A stretch of DNA of 64,000 nt from Olsenella massiliensis (lineage in GTDB: Bacteria > Actinomycetota > Coriobacteriia > Coriobacteriales > Atopobiaceae): NCBI RefSeq assembly GCF_001457795.1, contig NZ_LN898211.1, positions 689,038-753,037 on the forward strand, in the 5' to 3' direction. Shown here one piece after another: positions 55,328 through 64,000 of this stretch. Numbering within the stretch: the stretch's first letter is position 1; every line of letters begins with the position of its first letter. The notes beneath the pieces are model-generated. The model saw nothing but the letters and a program-made list of their open reading frames with translations, ran no database searches and had not been told where the DNA came from. The position numbers and the translations under genes were made by a program.

Positions 55328-55367
55328 TACCCTAGCTCCTCTCCCAACGGTCTTTCCTCTCTCTTCT

Positions 55368-55400
55368 GCCCCTTAGGGGCGTCCCGCCCCTGCGGGACGC
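55368..55400 (-). promoter_or_regulatory. Two overlapping hairpins upstream of nfnA
   Basis: GCCCC/GGGGC (55368-55372, 55376-55380) and GCGTCCCGC/GCGGGACGC (55379-55387, 55392-55400) share two bases, so they cannot both form fully. They lie 41-73 bp upstream of the nfnA start. The remainder of the 343-bp gap 55328-55670 shows no gene. Confidence 0.5.
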
Positions 55401-55670
55401 GCGCCTGCGACGGCACATACCAGCCTCATTTTACTATGACGGCCAGAGAGGCGCGGGACGATCGACGCTTTTACACGGCATATGACGACGGGAATGTCCG
55501 TGACGGCCGGTGCCGCCCATGGCATGTGGCGACCCTGCCGCTTGCCGGAGCTTGCCGAGAGCTTTCACGGCCCTCATGGGCAACTGATATTTCCCTGACG
55601 TGCGTCACCTACAGTGGGCCAGGAACATGGCTCCTGGGCGGGCTCATTGGCGACGGCGGAGGTTCACACG

Positions 55671-56378
55671 ATGCACGAGACGTACGAGGCGCAGGTTGAC
55701 TTTGAGGGATTTCGCGAGCTGTACCTGGCTCAGCACGGGGGCTACCTCAAGAGGCTGTTCGCGCTGGCGGGCGGCCTGTGCCTGCTCGTCTCCCTCCTGT
55801 GCTGGGTCATCGTCATCGGCGAGCCGGACCCCGTCGCGACCCTCATCGCCCTTGGCTTCACGGCCCTGACGATCGCCTGCATCGCGGGGGCCGTCCACCC
55901 CATGGTGGCGTTCTTTACGCGCAAGGGGGTCGTGTACGACTGGTTCGCGTCGCACGGCCGCCCCAGCCCCTCCGACACCCGCCTGCAGGACCTGCGCACC
56001 TCCTATCAGGTGAGCCTTGAGGACGAGGGCTTCCAGGAGCGTGCCACCGGGTCAAGCAGCCGCATTCCCTGGTTTGCCCTCAAACCCAGGCCCATCAAGG
56101 GAAGGCGGGGCACCTACTTTGCGCGCGCCAACGGCAAGGAGGGCTCGGTGGCCTACAACCTCATCGGCATCAACTGGGCCTTCAGGGACGAGAGCGTGGA
56201 GGGCGTCCTCTTCGTGCCCGCTGCGGTGAGCGCCGCGCATCCTGGCCTGGTGGAGGCCATCGAGGGCAAGATCAACGACGGCCGCGCGCGCTTCCGCGGC
56301 AGGGGCGCCCGCACGGCCCGCCCGTCGGACCAGGCGACCGTGGACTGGATGCGCGGGACGCCGCAGGACCGTCCCTAA
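55671..56378 (+). CDS. Hypothetical membrane protein, two helices plus soluble domain
   Basis: A 235-residue protein of unknown function. Two adjacent hydrophobic helices (about residues 28-70) with a short connecting loop are followed by a cytoplasmic domain with alternating strands, ending in a basic tail (F-R-G-R-G-A-R). The outline resembles YcxB/PH-like membrane proteins and the protein at 1911-2519, but no family signature is firm. ATG 55671 is chosen with GGAGG at 55658-55662. It is 71 bp before the kinase gene and may be expressed with it. Confidence 0.6.
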   Translation: MHETYEAQVDFEGFRELYLAQHGGYLKRLFALAGGLCLLVSLLCWVIVIGEPDPVATLIALGFTALTIACIAGAVHPMVAFFTRKGVVYDWFASHGRPSPSDTRLQDLRTSYQVSLEDEGFQERATGSSSRIPWFALKPRPIKGRRGTYFARANGKEGSVAYNLIGINWAFRDESVEGVLFVPAAVSAAHPGLVEAIEGKINDGRARFRGRGARTARPSDQATVDWMRGTPQDRP

Positions 56379-56449
56379 ACGACCGCCCCCAAGCATGCCG
56401 GCCGTCTGCCGGCCGACACCGTCTATCGACGTTCAAAGGAGAAAGCGCT

Positions 56450-58228
56450 GTGGCGATGCCCGCAGGACAGGAATCGCAACGGGCCGAAGAGGAGTCGGCG
56501 ACCGACGGCCACCGGCTGGTGGGCGGGCGCTACCAGCTGCTCACGAAGATCGGCGAGGGCGGCATGTCCGTCGTCTACCTGGCGCTCGACAAGGTGCTCA
56601 ACAAGGAGTGGGCGGCCAAGGAGATTCGCCACGTGGACGACCCCGTCCAGAGGGAGCTGGTCGTCAAGGGCATCGTGACCGAGGCCAACATGATCAAGCG
56701 CTTCGACCACCCCGCCATCCCACGCATCGTGGACATCATCGACGACGCGGGCACGCTCTACGTCATCCTGGACTACGTGGAGGGGCGGACGCTCGCCGAG
56801 ATTCTCGAGAAGGGCGGCCCCCAGGCCGAGGACGCCGTCGCCAACTGGGCCATCCAGCTCTGTGACGTCCTGCAGTATCTGCACCGGCTCGACCCGCCCG
56901 TCATCTATCGTGACATGAAGCCCTCCAACGTGATGCTCAAATCCAACGGCCTCGTCGAGCTCATAGACTTTGGCATCTCGGGCGAGCTCGCCGGCGCCGA
57001 CGAGCATCCTGGCGAGCAGGATGACGCGGTGCGGCTGGGGACGCGCGGCTTTGCCCCGCCCGAGCAGTACGAGGGCGGGCGGGGGACCGACTCCCGCTCG
57101 GACGTGTATGCGCTGGGCGCCACGATGTACTGCCTCCTCACGGGCAAGAGCCCAAGCGACTATGCCGACGCGACGCCGCCGCTGCGCCAGGTGCGCCCGG
57201 AGCTCTCCGAGGGCATGGAGAAGGTCGTCGCCAAGGCCATGCAGGCCGATCCCGACGACCGCTACCCCGACTGCGCCGAGATGGCCTACGCCATCGAGCA
57301 CCGCGGCGAACGCGAGCGTCAGGAGCGTGCCAAGATGCTGCGCACCTGGCGCGGCTTCATAGGGCTCGCCGCCGCGTCGCTGGCGTCGCTCGTGCTGGGC
57401 GTGAGCGCCACCATCGGCAGGATCGTGGTGACGGACGGCGACTACAACCACTGGATGCAGGTGGGGGAGCAGAGCGCCAGCGTCAGCGAGGCGACGGCGG
57501 CCTACCGGCGGGCGGCGCAGGTCAAGCCCGGCGAGGTGGGACCCTACCTGGGGATGGTCAGCCGCTATCAGGAGGACCAGACCTTCTCGCGCGTTGAGGA
57601 GGAGGAGTTCAGGTCCACGATCCTGCCCAACCTCGAGCAGGTCAGCTCCTCGGGTCGCTATGCCGAGCTCGCCTTTGCCGTGGGCAAGCTCTATTGGTAC
57701 GAGTACGGCGTCGATGCTGCCGAGGTCGCCGAGCCCGGTCGGGAGACCCAGATCGCGGGGCGCTCCGCCCGCATACGCGCCGCGGCGCAGTGGATGGACG
57801 CGGCGGCGCGCGACCAGTCGTTCGCCGAGCATGACGCCGCCCAGGTGTACAGCTCCATCGCGTCGTTCAACACGGACATCGTGCCAAGCATCAACGAGGG
57901 CTCCGACCTGGGCAGCTATGCGCCGTACTTCCAGACGCTCAGGGACCTCGTGAGCTTTGTCTCAGACGAGTCAAACGACGTCATGCGCCTGGACGTCGCG
58001 AACCTGACGCTTGACGCGCTCTCCACCTACCCGCGCAAGTTCAGGGCTGACGGCGTCTCCAAGCAGGACATCCTTGACCTCGCGCACGACGCCGCCACCC
58101 TGGCGCGCGAGAGCGGGTCCACGACGAGCCTCCTCGACCACGAGCGAGCGCGGGCCCTGGGAACGGCGGACGAGATGGGGCCCATCGTGGAGGACGCCTT
58201 CATTGACGCGAGGACGGTGAGGCAATGA
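56450..58228 (+). CDS. Transmembrane Hanks-type Ser/Thr protein kinase
   Basis: A 592-residue receptor-like kinase. The cytoplasmic kinase domain (about 27-290) has the glycine loop I-G-E-G-G-M-S-V-V, ATP lysine K57, catalytic Y-R-D-M-K-P-S-N (D155), D-F-G (173-175) and G-T-R-G-F-A-P-P-E, so it should be active. A membrane helix (about 302-323) leads to a ~270-residue extracellular domain rich in helices. It lacks PASTA repeats and looks TPR-like, which is inference. GTG 56450 has AAAGGAGA at 56435-56442. The stop overlaps the next start (ATGA), linking it to the TTxL-motif protein. Confidence 0.9.
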   Translation: MAMPAGQESQRAEEESATDGHRLVGGRYQLLTKIGEGGMSVVYLALDKVLNKEWAAKEIRHVDDPVQRELVVKGIVTEANMIKRFDHPAIPRIVDIIDDAGTLYVILDYVEGRTLAEILEKGGPQAEDAVANWAIQLCDVLQYLHRLDPPVIYRDMKPSNVMLKSNGLVELIDFGISGELAGADEHPGEQDDAVRLGTRGFAPPEQYEGGRGTDSRSDVYALGATMYCLLTGKSPSDYADATPPLRQVRPELSEGMEKVVAKAMQADPDDRYPDCAEMAYAIEHRGERERQERAKMLRTWRGFIGLAAASLASLVLGVSATIGRIVVTDGDYNHWMQVGEQSASVSEATAAYRRAAQVKPGEVGPYLGMVSRYQEDQTFSRVEEEEFRSTILPNLEQVSSSGRYAELAFAVGKLYWYEYGVDAAEVAEPGRETQIAGRSARIRAAAQWMDAAARDQSFAEHDAAQVYSSIASFNTDIVPSINEGSDLGSYAPYFQTLRDLVSFVSDESNDVMRLDVANLTLDALSTYPRKFRADGVSKQDILDLAHDAATLARESGSTTSLLDHERARALGTADEMGPIVEDAFIDARTVRQ

Positions 58229-58812
58229 GCGCCGAGACGCTGGGGCTGATCGAGGCCGCCGGGTACGCCCTGGCAATCGTGTTGGCGGTGAGCTGTGCCG
58301 TCTACCATCGCCTCCGTCACGTGAGCGAGGTCCGTCGCTATCTGACGGGCGAGACGGCGCGCTCCGCGATAGAGGACCTGCGCTCCGGCGCCGTCATGCG
58401 CATGACCTCCGGCGCCCAGGCTCGCCTTGGCACGCAGGCCGAGGGACTGGGGCAGGACAGCGGCAGCCTTCACGTGCGGTCCCTTGCACGCGGCGCGCAC
58501 GAGGATGGGCGCGACGCCCCCGGCTCGGCGACGCGCGTGGTCGTGGCGGACGAGGCGCTCACGACCCTTCTTTCCGAAGGTCCCTCAGACGGCGGGCGGG
58601 AGCCTGGCGACGCCCCCATGACGACGCCGCTGGGCGCCGACGCCCCCTGTTTGCCCACGCGCGGCGCATCTGACGACGACGTGGCGCCCTGCGCGCCGGA
58701 GGCGATGACGACGCGGCTCGCGACACCCAAGACGCCCGCCGAGGCGCCGGGGCACGACCGGCACGACGAGGCCATGACCACGCCGCTTGGTGACAGAAAG
58801 AGTGAGCGATGA
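58225..58812 (+). CDS. Single-pass membrane protein with four (D/E)-x-x-T-T-x-L motifs
   Basis: A 195-residue protein of no known family. One N-terminal membrane helix (about residues 8-27) is followed by a long, probably disordered tail. Four short motifs recur in the tail: D-E-A-L-T-T-L-L (109-116), D-A-P-M-T-T-P-L (129-136), E-A-M-T-T-R-L (159-165) and D-E-A-M-T-T-P-L (181-188). Acidic residues before paired threonines recall the phospho-threonine sites recognised by FHA domains. The gene is coupled by ATGA overlaps to the kinase before it and the secreted protein after it, so it is a good candidate kinase substrate or adaptor. This function is inference. Confidence 0.75.
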   Translation: MSAETLGLIEAAGYALAIVLAVSCAVYHRLRHVSEVRRYLTGETARSAIEDLRSGAVMRMTSGAQARLGTQAEGLGQDSGSLHVRSLARGAHEDGRDAPGSATRVVVADEALTTLLSEGPSDGGREPGDAPMTTPLGADAPCLPTRGASDDDVAPCAPEAMTTRLATPKTPAEAPGHDRHDEAMTTPLGDRKSER

Positions 58813-61529
58813 GCGTGAACGAGCATTCCCAGGGGTCCCCTGTTGGCATCCCGCGCCTGCCTCGGGCGCTGCGCGCCGTGACCGTCTCGGTCACGCTGGG
58901 CGCCCTCGTGTGGTCCCCCCTCGTCGCTGCGGCCTCCCCGGCGCTCGCCGCGTCGCCTGCGGCCAAGGGTGTGGACGCCACGACTCCCGCGGACGAGGCG
59001 GCGACCCTACCGGTGATTCCCGTGGCCGCGCCCGCGACCCCCGTCGTCCCGGCGACCCCCGCCCCCGCCACGCCCGCGGAGGATCCCGGGCAGGTTCGGC
59101 CGTCGTTTGGCGTTGACGGCGCGCGCGTGCGCGCCGTGCCCTACGGCGTCAACCTCGCCGACTGGCTCAACGCCCAGGACGACCTGTACCTTGACGGGAG
59201 CCTGTCGGGCGCCTCCCCGCACATGCGGGCCGTCGACGTCGCGTGGCGCTACTTCTTCGCCAGGGGGCCCCTCACCCTGGCCCCCACGCTTGCCGCCTAC
59301 CCCGTCGCGATGCCGGGCGTGACTCCCTCGTCATGCCTCGCCTGGGAGTCTCCCACTACCGCGTCGCTCCCCGACCTGTCCGGCCTCGACGCCGTCGTGG
59401 CCCTGCCCGCGCCGCCCTCGTCGGCGGCCGACGTGGCGGCGGCGCCTCCCCAGGTCCTGGGGATGCTGCGCGTGATCCGGCCCGACGGCTCTTCTCATGA
59501 GCCCGTCGTCACCGGGAGCCTCGAGGACGGCAACCTCAAGCTCTGGCTCTGCGGCCAGGACCAGGAGGGGGGCTCCGCCCGTCTGGCCCCCCAATGGGCA
59601 CCGGGTGTGGCGGATGAGCTCTCGTCCTCCTATGCACTCGAGTCGGACGGCTCGCTCGTCGCGGCGGCGCCCGCTGACGGGCTTCCCGTGACGGGCGCCA
59701 CATCGTGCTTCGTGAAGATCGGCCATGTGCCCGACCCGGTGGGCGACGTCACGTACTGGGAGGGACAGCTGCTGCGCGTGGACCTTGCCAGCGACAGGCT
59801 CGCGCCAGAGCTCGACCGGGCGACGGCGACGCTGACCAAGGCTGACGGCGGCGCGCTTACGGCCCCCTCGGCCCCGGGTCCCTTGGTGGTGGGCGCGCAG
59901 GGCGTCATCCTCACCGTGCCCGTGCGCGAGGCCGCCCCGACGCTTCCCGGTGACGTCGCGTCGGGACTGGACGCCTCGAAGGTGCGCCTGGACCTTGCGG
60001 GCAGGAGCCTCGAGCCTCGGTCCGTGACGAATGACGGAAAGGCGGTCTTCGTCCTGTCCGCAGACACGATCGGCACGGGCGAGACGCGCCTTGACACCGC
60101 TCGCATCCGTGCGTCCGACGTCGCCGGCAACGAGTCGAGCGCGCCTGTCAGCGAGCTTGCGGCCGTGAGCGCGCTCAAGGCGACCACGCTGCGCGTCATG
60201 GACGACAGCCGGCCCACCTGCACGCTGGCGGCCAAGGACCGCAGGGGCAGAACGGTGGCCGACGGCGGCGCCACCGAGCTCGAGCCCGTCTTGACGCGGC
60301 TGGTCATCCATGACCCCAACCTGGCCGAGCTGCGCAAGGACGGCACCTGGCGGGCCAGCGGCTCCCTCAAGGTGACCGTGGACGGCGTCGAGCGCGTCGT
60401 TGACCCCGCCAGGCTGCGGCGCGTCGCGGGCGATGACGACTCGTTCTACCTTGACCTCGACCGCCTGCGGACTGAGGGCAAACACACGGTGAGCGTGAGC
60501 TACGTGGGCGCGAGCGTCCTTCACGCCAACCTGAGGCCCCAGTCCGCCCAGGCGAACCTCTCGTTCACGATCGACCTGCACCCGCCCGTCGCCTCCGGCC
60601 TCCGCGTGGAGGGCGGCGTGGACGCGACTTCCGTCGCCGCCGTGCCGGACGTGGGGAAGGTGCTGGTGGGGGGCGAACGCAGGCTCTACGTCACCGTGAC
60701 TGACGAGACGGCGGGAGGTCCCAGCCCCTCGGGCGTGAAGTCCGTCAGGGCCACCCTCGTGCGGCATGAGCGTCCCGGCGACGCCGGCATGCCGGTTGAC
60801 CTCGGCAGGCTGCCCAAAAGGAAGGGCGAGTTCGAGCTTGACCTGTCAAGCCCGGGCCGCTATGACCTCAAGGACGTCGTCCTGACGCTCGAGGATTGGG
60901 CGGGAAACCGCTCGACGGTCCCCCTGTCGACGGTGAGCACGCAGCAGGGAGGGCCGCTCGACTTGGCGGCCGTGCTGGTGGACGCGCGGCGTCGCGCGTC
61001 GCTCGTCGTCCTGCCCGGCGAGGCCGGTCCCGTGCTCAACGACCAGTTCTACCCTGCGGACTCCCTCGTCGCCCTGGACGTGGTCGACCTCTGGCTCGGC
61101 TACGTGGCGCTCATGCCCTCCTTCCCGGCGACCTTCACGGGAACGCACGTCACGGCGTCCGGCACGAGCGACCTCGCGCCGAGCGTCCTGTCCCTGACGC
61201 CCCGCCAGGTCGCCCCTGACGCGTTTCGGCTTGACTTGGGGCTTCCTCGCACGGACGGCAGGCTGGCCGACGGCTGGTACCGCATCGACTGTTCGTGTCT
61301 GCCCGACGTCTGGGGCGACGTCCCCACGCTGAGCTTTGGCGTTGACACCACGGCGCCCCAGCTCACCGCCGCCACCGTGGCGCGCGACGGCTCCGTTGTG
61401 GCCCCCCTGCCCGACGGGCGCTCGGTCCTGGTGGGCGGCACGCGCCGGATTCGCGTGCGGGTGCAGGACCTCCTTGCCCAGGAGGCCCAGAAACCCCACG
61501 CGTGTCGTACGCACCCTGGTCCGTGCTGA
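58809..61529 (+). CDS. Very large secreted Ig-like-domain protein, N-terminal part (frame broken)
   Basis: The first 906 codons of a large exported protein. ATG 58809 overlaps the previous stop. A signal peptide (basic region then hydrophobic residues about 22-47, ending A-S-P-A-L-A-A) precedes an Ala/Pro/Thr linker (about 48-95). The rest is beta-rich with repeated boundaries such as D-L-H-P-P-V-A and V-D-T-T-A-P-Q-L-T, typical of bacterial Ig-like repeats. The last ~15 residues, after L-L-A-Q-E-A, come from non-native sequence at an assembly junction; the true gene continues at about 61669 in another frame. Probably a surface structural or adhesive protein linked to the kinase operon. Confidence 0.75.
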   Translation: MSVNEHSQGSPVGIPRLPRALRAVTVSVTLGALVWSPLVAAASPALAASPAAKGVDATTPADEAATLPVIPVAAPATPVVPATPAPATPAEDPGQVRPSFGVDGARVRAVPYGVNLADWLNAQDDLYLDGSLSGASPHMRAVDVAWRYFFARGPLTLAPTLAAYPVAMPGVTPSSCLAWESPTTASLPDLSGLDAVVALPAPPSSAADVAAAPPQVLGMLRVIRPDGSSHEPVVTGSLEDGNLKLWLCGQDQEGGSARLAPQWAPGVADELSSSYALESDGSLVAAAPADGLPVTGATSCFVKIGHVPDPVGDVTYWEGQLLRVDLASDRLAPELDRATATLTKADGGALTAPSAPGPLVVGAQGVILTVPVREAAPTLPGDVASGLDASKVRLDLAGRSLEPRSVTNDGKAVFVLSADTIGTGETRLDTARIRASDVAGNESSAPVSELAAVSALKATTLRVMDDSRPTCTLAAKDRRGRTVADGGATELEPVLTRLVIHDPNLAELRKDGTWRASGSLKVTVDGVERVVDPARLRRVAGDDDSFYLDLDRLRTEGKHTVSVSYVGASVLHANLRPQSAQANLSFTIDLHPPVASGLRVEGGVDATSVAAVPDVGKVLVGGERRLYVTVTDETAGGPSPSGVKSVRATLVRHERPGDAGMPVDLGRLPKRKGEFELDLSSPGRYDLKDVVLTLEDWAGNRSTVPLSTVSTQQGGPLDLAAVLVDARRRASLVVLPGEAGPVLNDQFYPADSLVALDVVDLWLGYVALMPSFPATFTGTHVTASGTSDLAPSVLSLTPRQVAPDAFRLDLGLPRTDGRLADGWYRIDCSCLPDVWGDVPTLSFGVDTTAPQLTAATVARDGSVVAPLPDGRSVLVGGTRRIRVRVQDLLAQEAQKPHACRTHPGPC

Positions 61530-61668
61530 GGATCCTCACGCCGTCCTTGTAGGGAAAGGCGACGGCGCACAGCGGGCTCAAGGACCAGGCGCGCCCCCCC
61601 CCCCCCCCCTCCACCCCGCCCGCCCCCCCGCCCCCCGCCCCCGCCCCGCCGGCGCCGGCGCCGCGGGC
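61484..61668. other. Chimeric, C-rich junction splitting the large secreted protein gene
   Basis: After 61483 the frame loses its sense. A ~110-bp piece follows that reads as protein only on the minus strand (A-V-A-F-P-Y-K-D-G-V-R-I-L). Then comes a run of 16 C (61594-61609) and further impure C tracts to about 61650. Poly-C here equals poly-G on the other strand, a known two-colour Illumina artefact. TGTAGGGAAAG (61549-61559) also matches adapter sequence. Confidence 0.7.
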
Positions 61669-64000
61669 GTCGACGTGGCGAGCGAGGATCACAGCTCGGG
61701 CTTGGACGCGGGCTCCGTCACCGTGAGCCTCACGCGCCAGGCGGGCATGGGCGCCCAGGCCGACCGGTCAGAGGAGACGCGCAGCCTCGCGGTAGACGGC
61801 GAGGGCTGGGCCACGATCGACCTGGAAGGCGAGGGGCTCTACCGCCTGGACGACATCAAGGTCTCGGCGCGGGACCGCTACGGCAACCGCCTGGCGAGCC
61901 GCACGCTGGCAGACTATCGCGACGCCCTGCCCGAGCAGGAGCGCTCCGCCTGGGGATTCGACAGCATCCTGGTTGACCTGGGAAGCGCGGCGAGCGTCCG
62001 GACGCGGCTCGAGGACGATGAGGCGACGCCGCCCTCCGCGAAGCCCTACTACCATCGCGGCGAGGTCAGGGAGCGCGTGCTCGTGACGGACCCGTGGTTT
62101 CCCGTGTACGCGTCGCTCGCGTCGGGCGCCCCGCTCGTGACGGGCACGCTCAGCGTCCCGGGAGCCTCCGCCCCCGAGACGCTCTCGCTGTCCGTGCTGC
62201 CCCGCGACTTCACGCCCGTGGAGGGCGCCGAGAACGTGTGGGAGAGCGTCGTGAGCCTCCCGCGCGCCGACGGCGGCAAGCTCCCGCGCGAGGGTGACTA
62301 CACGCTCAGATGCGAGTACGGCGGCGTCCGCAGCAAGGTGCTGGGCGACGATCCCCATACGGACGAGCAGTCCTTTGGGGTGGACTACACTGCCCCCGAC
62401 CTGGGGAGCCTCACGTTCTCGCAGACGTCGCCCTTCCCCGTGCGCGAGTCGGGCGACAAGCGAGGGACGCCCTGGGGCTGGGTGTTCTCTCCGGACGGCG
62501 AGCAGGTGACGCTTGCGGTGACGGACCGGCTGTCGGGCGTCGTGGGAGAGGGCCTCTCGCTCGCCTCCCATCCCACGGGCAACGTCGCGCTGACGTTCGA
62601 GCCAGACGCCGCGGGCGGGCTCTCTCATGAGTCCGACCCGCTGGCGGGCGTCGCCTCCTTCTCGCTTTCGCAGGACGGGCAGCGCGTCGTCCTGGCGGGG
62701 TCCGCCATCACGGCCGTGGACGCGGCCGGCAACGCCGCGACCGTCGACCTCGCCGCCCTGGGGTCAAATCTTCCCGCCGACGCCCTGGGCGTGGCCGTAG
62801 ACACCGAGGCGCCGGTGGTGTCCGTCTCGTATGACAACGACGACGTCCGCAACGGCCGGTACTTCAACGCCAGGCGCACCGCAACGGTGACGGTCCAGGA
62901 CGCCAGCTTTGACCTCACGAAGGAGTTTGCGCCCGAGACCGTCGTCGCGTCGGGCTTCAAAGACGGCTCACAACATGCGGGCAGGACGCTTGCGGCCAAG
63001 GACTTCGAGCCGATCACGCAAGAGGACGGCACCGTCGTCTACGTGGCGACGCTCCCCTTTGACGAGGACGGCGACTGGCGCCTGTCGACCGGCTACACCG
63101 ACCCTGCAGGCCATGCCTCCAACGCGACGAACGACGAGTTCACCATCGACACGGAGGCGCCCAGGCTCCAGGTGAGCTTTGACAACAACGACGTGTCCAA
63201 CGCCATGTACTACAAGGCGCCCCGCACGGCCACCATCACGGTGGATGACAGGAACTTCGCGCCCCAGCTGGGCAGCATCGACGCCAGCGCCCTCCAGGCG
63301 GGCCCGGGACCCTCCGTCGGCGCCTGGTCTGAGACGCGCCCGCGCGCCACCTGGGTCGCCACGGCCTCCTTCGCTGGCGAGACGCACTATCGCCTCAAGG
63401 TGGTCGTGAGCGACCTCGCGGGCAACGTGAGCGAGGCCTATGACTCCCAGGAGTTCGTCATCGACCTGACGGCTCCCGAGGTGGCCATAACGGGCGTCCA
63501 GGACCATCACGCCTACGGCGGCGAGGCCGCCGCCGGGGCCACCTTCAAGGACACCAACCTTGACGCGCAGCTTTCCGACTACACGCTCGCGAGCGTCCGC
63601 GACGAGTACGCCTTCTGGCCGGGCAAGCAGGAGTCCGCCACTGCGACCGAGAAGGTCGTGAGCCTGGGCGACGTCCCCTACGAGAGCCCGCGAGACGACG
63701 TCTACACCCTCAAGGCGACGGCCGTCGATCTGGCCGGTAACCACGCCGAGACCCAGGCGACCTACTCCGTCAACCGCTTTGGGTCCACCTACTTCTTCGC
63801 CGACGGGTCCAAGGGGGTCCCCGGCGCGTTCATGGCCGCGCCGCAGGAGGTCGACGTGGTGGAGGTCAACGTGAGCGGCCTTGACACCTCGGGATCGAGG
63901 GTGCGCCTCTCGCAGGACGATCGCGCTCGCACGCTGTCGCCCGACGTCGACTACAGCCTGGAGGCCAACGCCCCGGACGCGGGCTGGAGCTCCACGACCT
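61669..64000 (+). CDS. Large secreted Ig-like-domain protein, continuation (partial, runs off the window)
   Basis: An open frame of 777 codons from about 61669 (V-D-V-A-S-E-D-H) to the window end, with no start codon of its own and no stop. It continues the style of the preceding frame: acidic, beta-rich modules separated by D-Y-T-A-P-D-L, D-T-E-A-P-V-V-S-V-S-Y-D-N-D-D-V, D-T-E-A-P-R-L-Q-V-S-F-D-N-N-D-V and D-L-T-A-P-E-V-A-I. Two modules share S-(Y/F)-D-N-(D/N)-D-V-x-N and R-T-A-T-(V/I)-T-V. It is most likely the same gene as 58809-61529, giving a protein above 1650 residues. The C-terminus and anchoring signal lie beyond the window. Confidence 0.75.

Noticed and set aside
61594-61650. C tract as a phase-variation switch in a surface gene
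   Set aside because: The tract is accompanied by impure C runs, an inverted foreign-looking piece and an adapter match; a simple slippage tract would have intact coding sequence on both sides. Kept only as a remote possibility.

Overview
The window is a piece of a high-GC bacterial chromosome. Actinobacterial-type GC and codon use, combined with a Firmicute-like order (ribosomal operons, rplQ - ECF ATPase - EcfT - truA) and large Gram-positive surface proteins, point to the class Coriobacteriia, most likely an Atopobiaceae/Olsenella-type gut or oral anaerobe. This placement is inferred from gene content; no rRNA gene is present.

Layout. (1) 1-6392 is a visibly AT-richer block of carbohydrate genes: the end of an FGGY kinase, a DUF4428-like zinc protein, two different class II aldolases, a zinc sorbitol/alcohol-type dehydrogenase, a GntR/UTRA regulator and a ribulose-phosphate-3-epimerase homologue. 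Together they resemble a polyol or ketose catabolic operon. (2) 6579-20213 holds housekeeping and accessory genes: asnS; a repeat-rich intergenic region; a secreted C69 dipeptidase next to a decayed dppB permease gene; a secreted barnase-type RNase with its barstar; a Pth2-type peptidyl-tRNA hydrolase; an FKBP isomerase; a CydDC-like ABC pair; murI; degV; metY and an SmtB-type ArsR sensor. (3) 20383-46126 is the str/S10/spc/alpha ribosomal supercluster (rpsL to rplQ, with secY, adk, map, infA and rpoA). It is broken in two unusual places. After rpsJ there is a terminator, an 80-bp palindromic element and a new promoter. Between rplX and rplE a 1689-residue surface adhesin gene is embedded, with its own promoter and terminators, followed by a second copy of the same palindromic element in opposite orientation. 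(4) 46226-53007 has a fused EcfA1-EcfA2 ATPase, an ecfT gene broken by what looks like sequencing-adapter sequence, a GNAT acetyltransferase, truA, an LCP-like membrane protein, a glycosyltransferase and pyrE. (5) 53088-55327 encodes NfnAB on the minus strand. (6) 55671-64000 has a membrane protein and then a translationally coupled trio: a transmembrane Ser/Thr kinase, a small membrane protein with four (D/E)-x-x-T-T-x-L motifs, and a very large secreted protein. That last gene is split by a chimeric, C-rich assembly junction and runs off the window.

Most interesting points are the adhesin inside the spc operon with its flanking palindromic repeat family, and the kinase / repeated TTxL-motif / surface-protein operon. 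Two loci (about 48,071-48,135 and 61,484-61,668) look like library or assembly artefacts and should not be read as biological frameshifts. No tRNA, rRNA or CRISPR array was seen.
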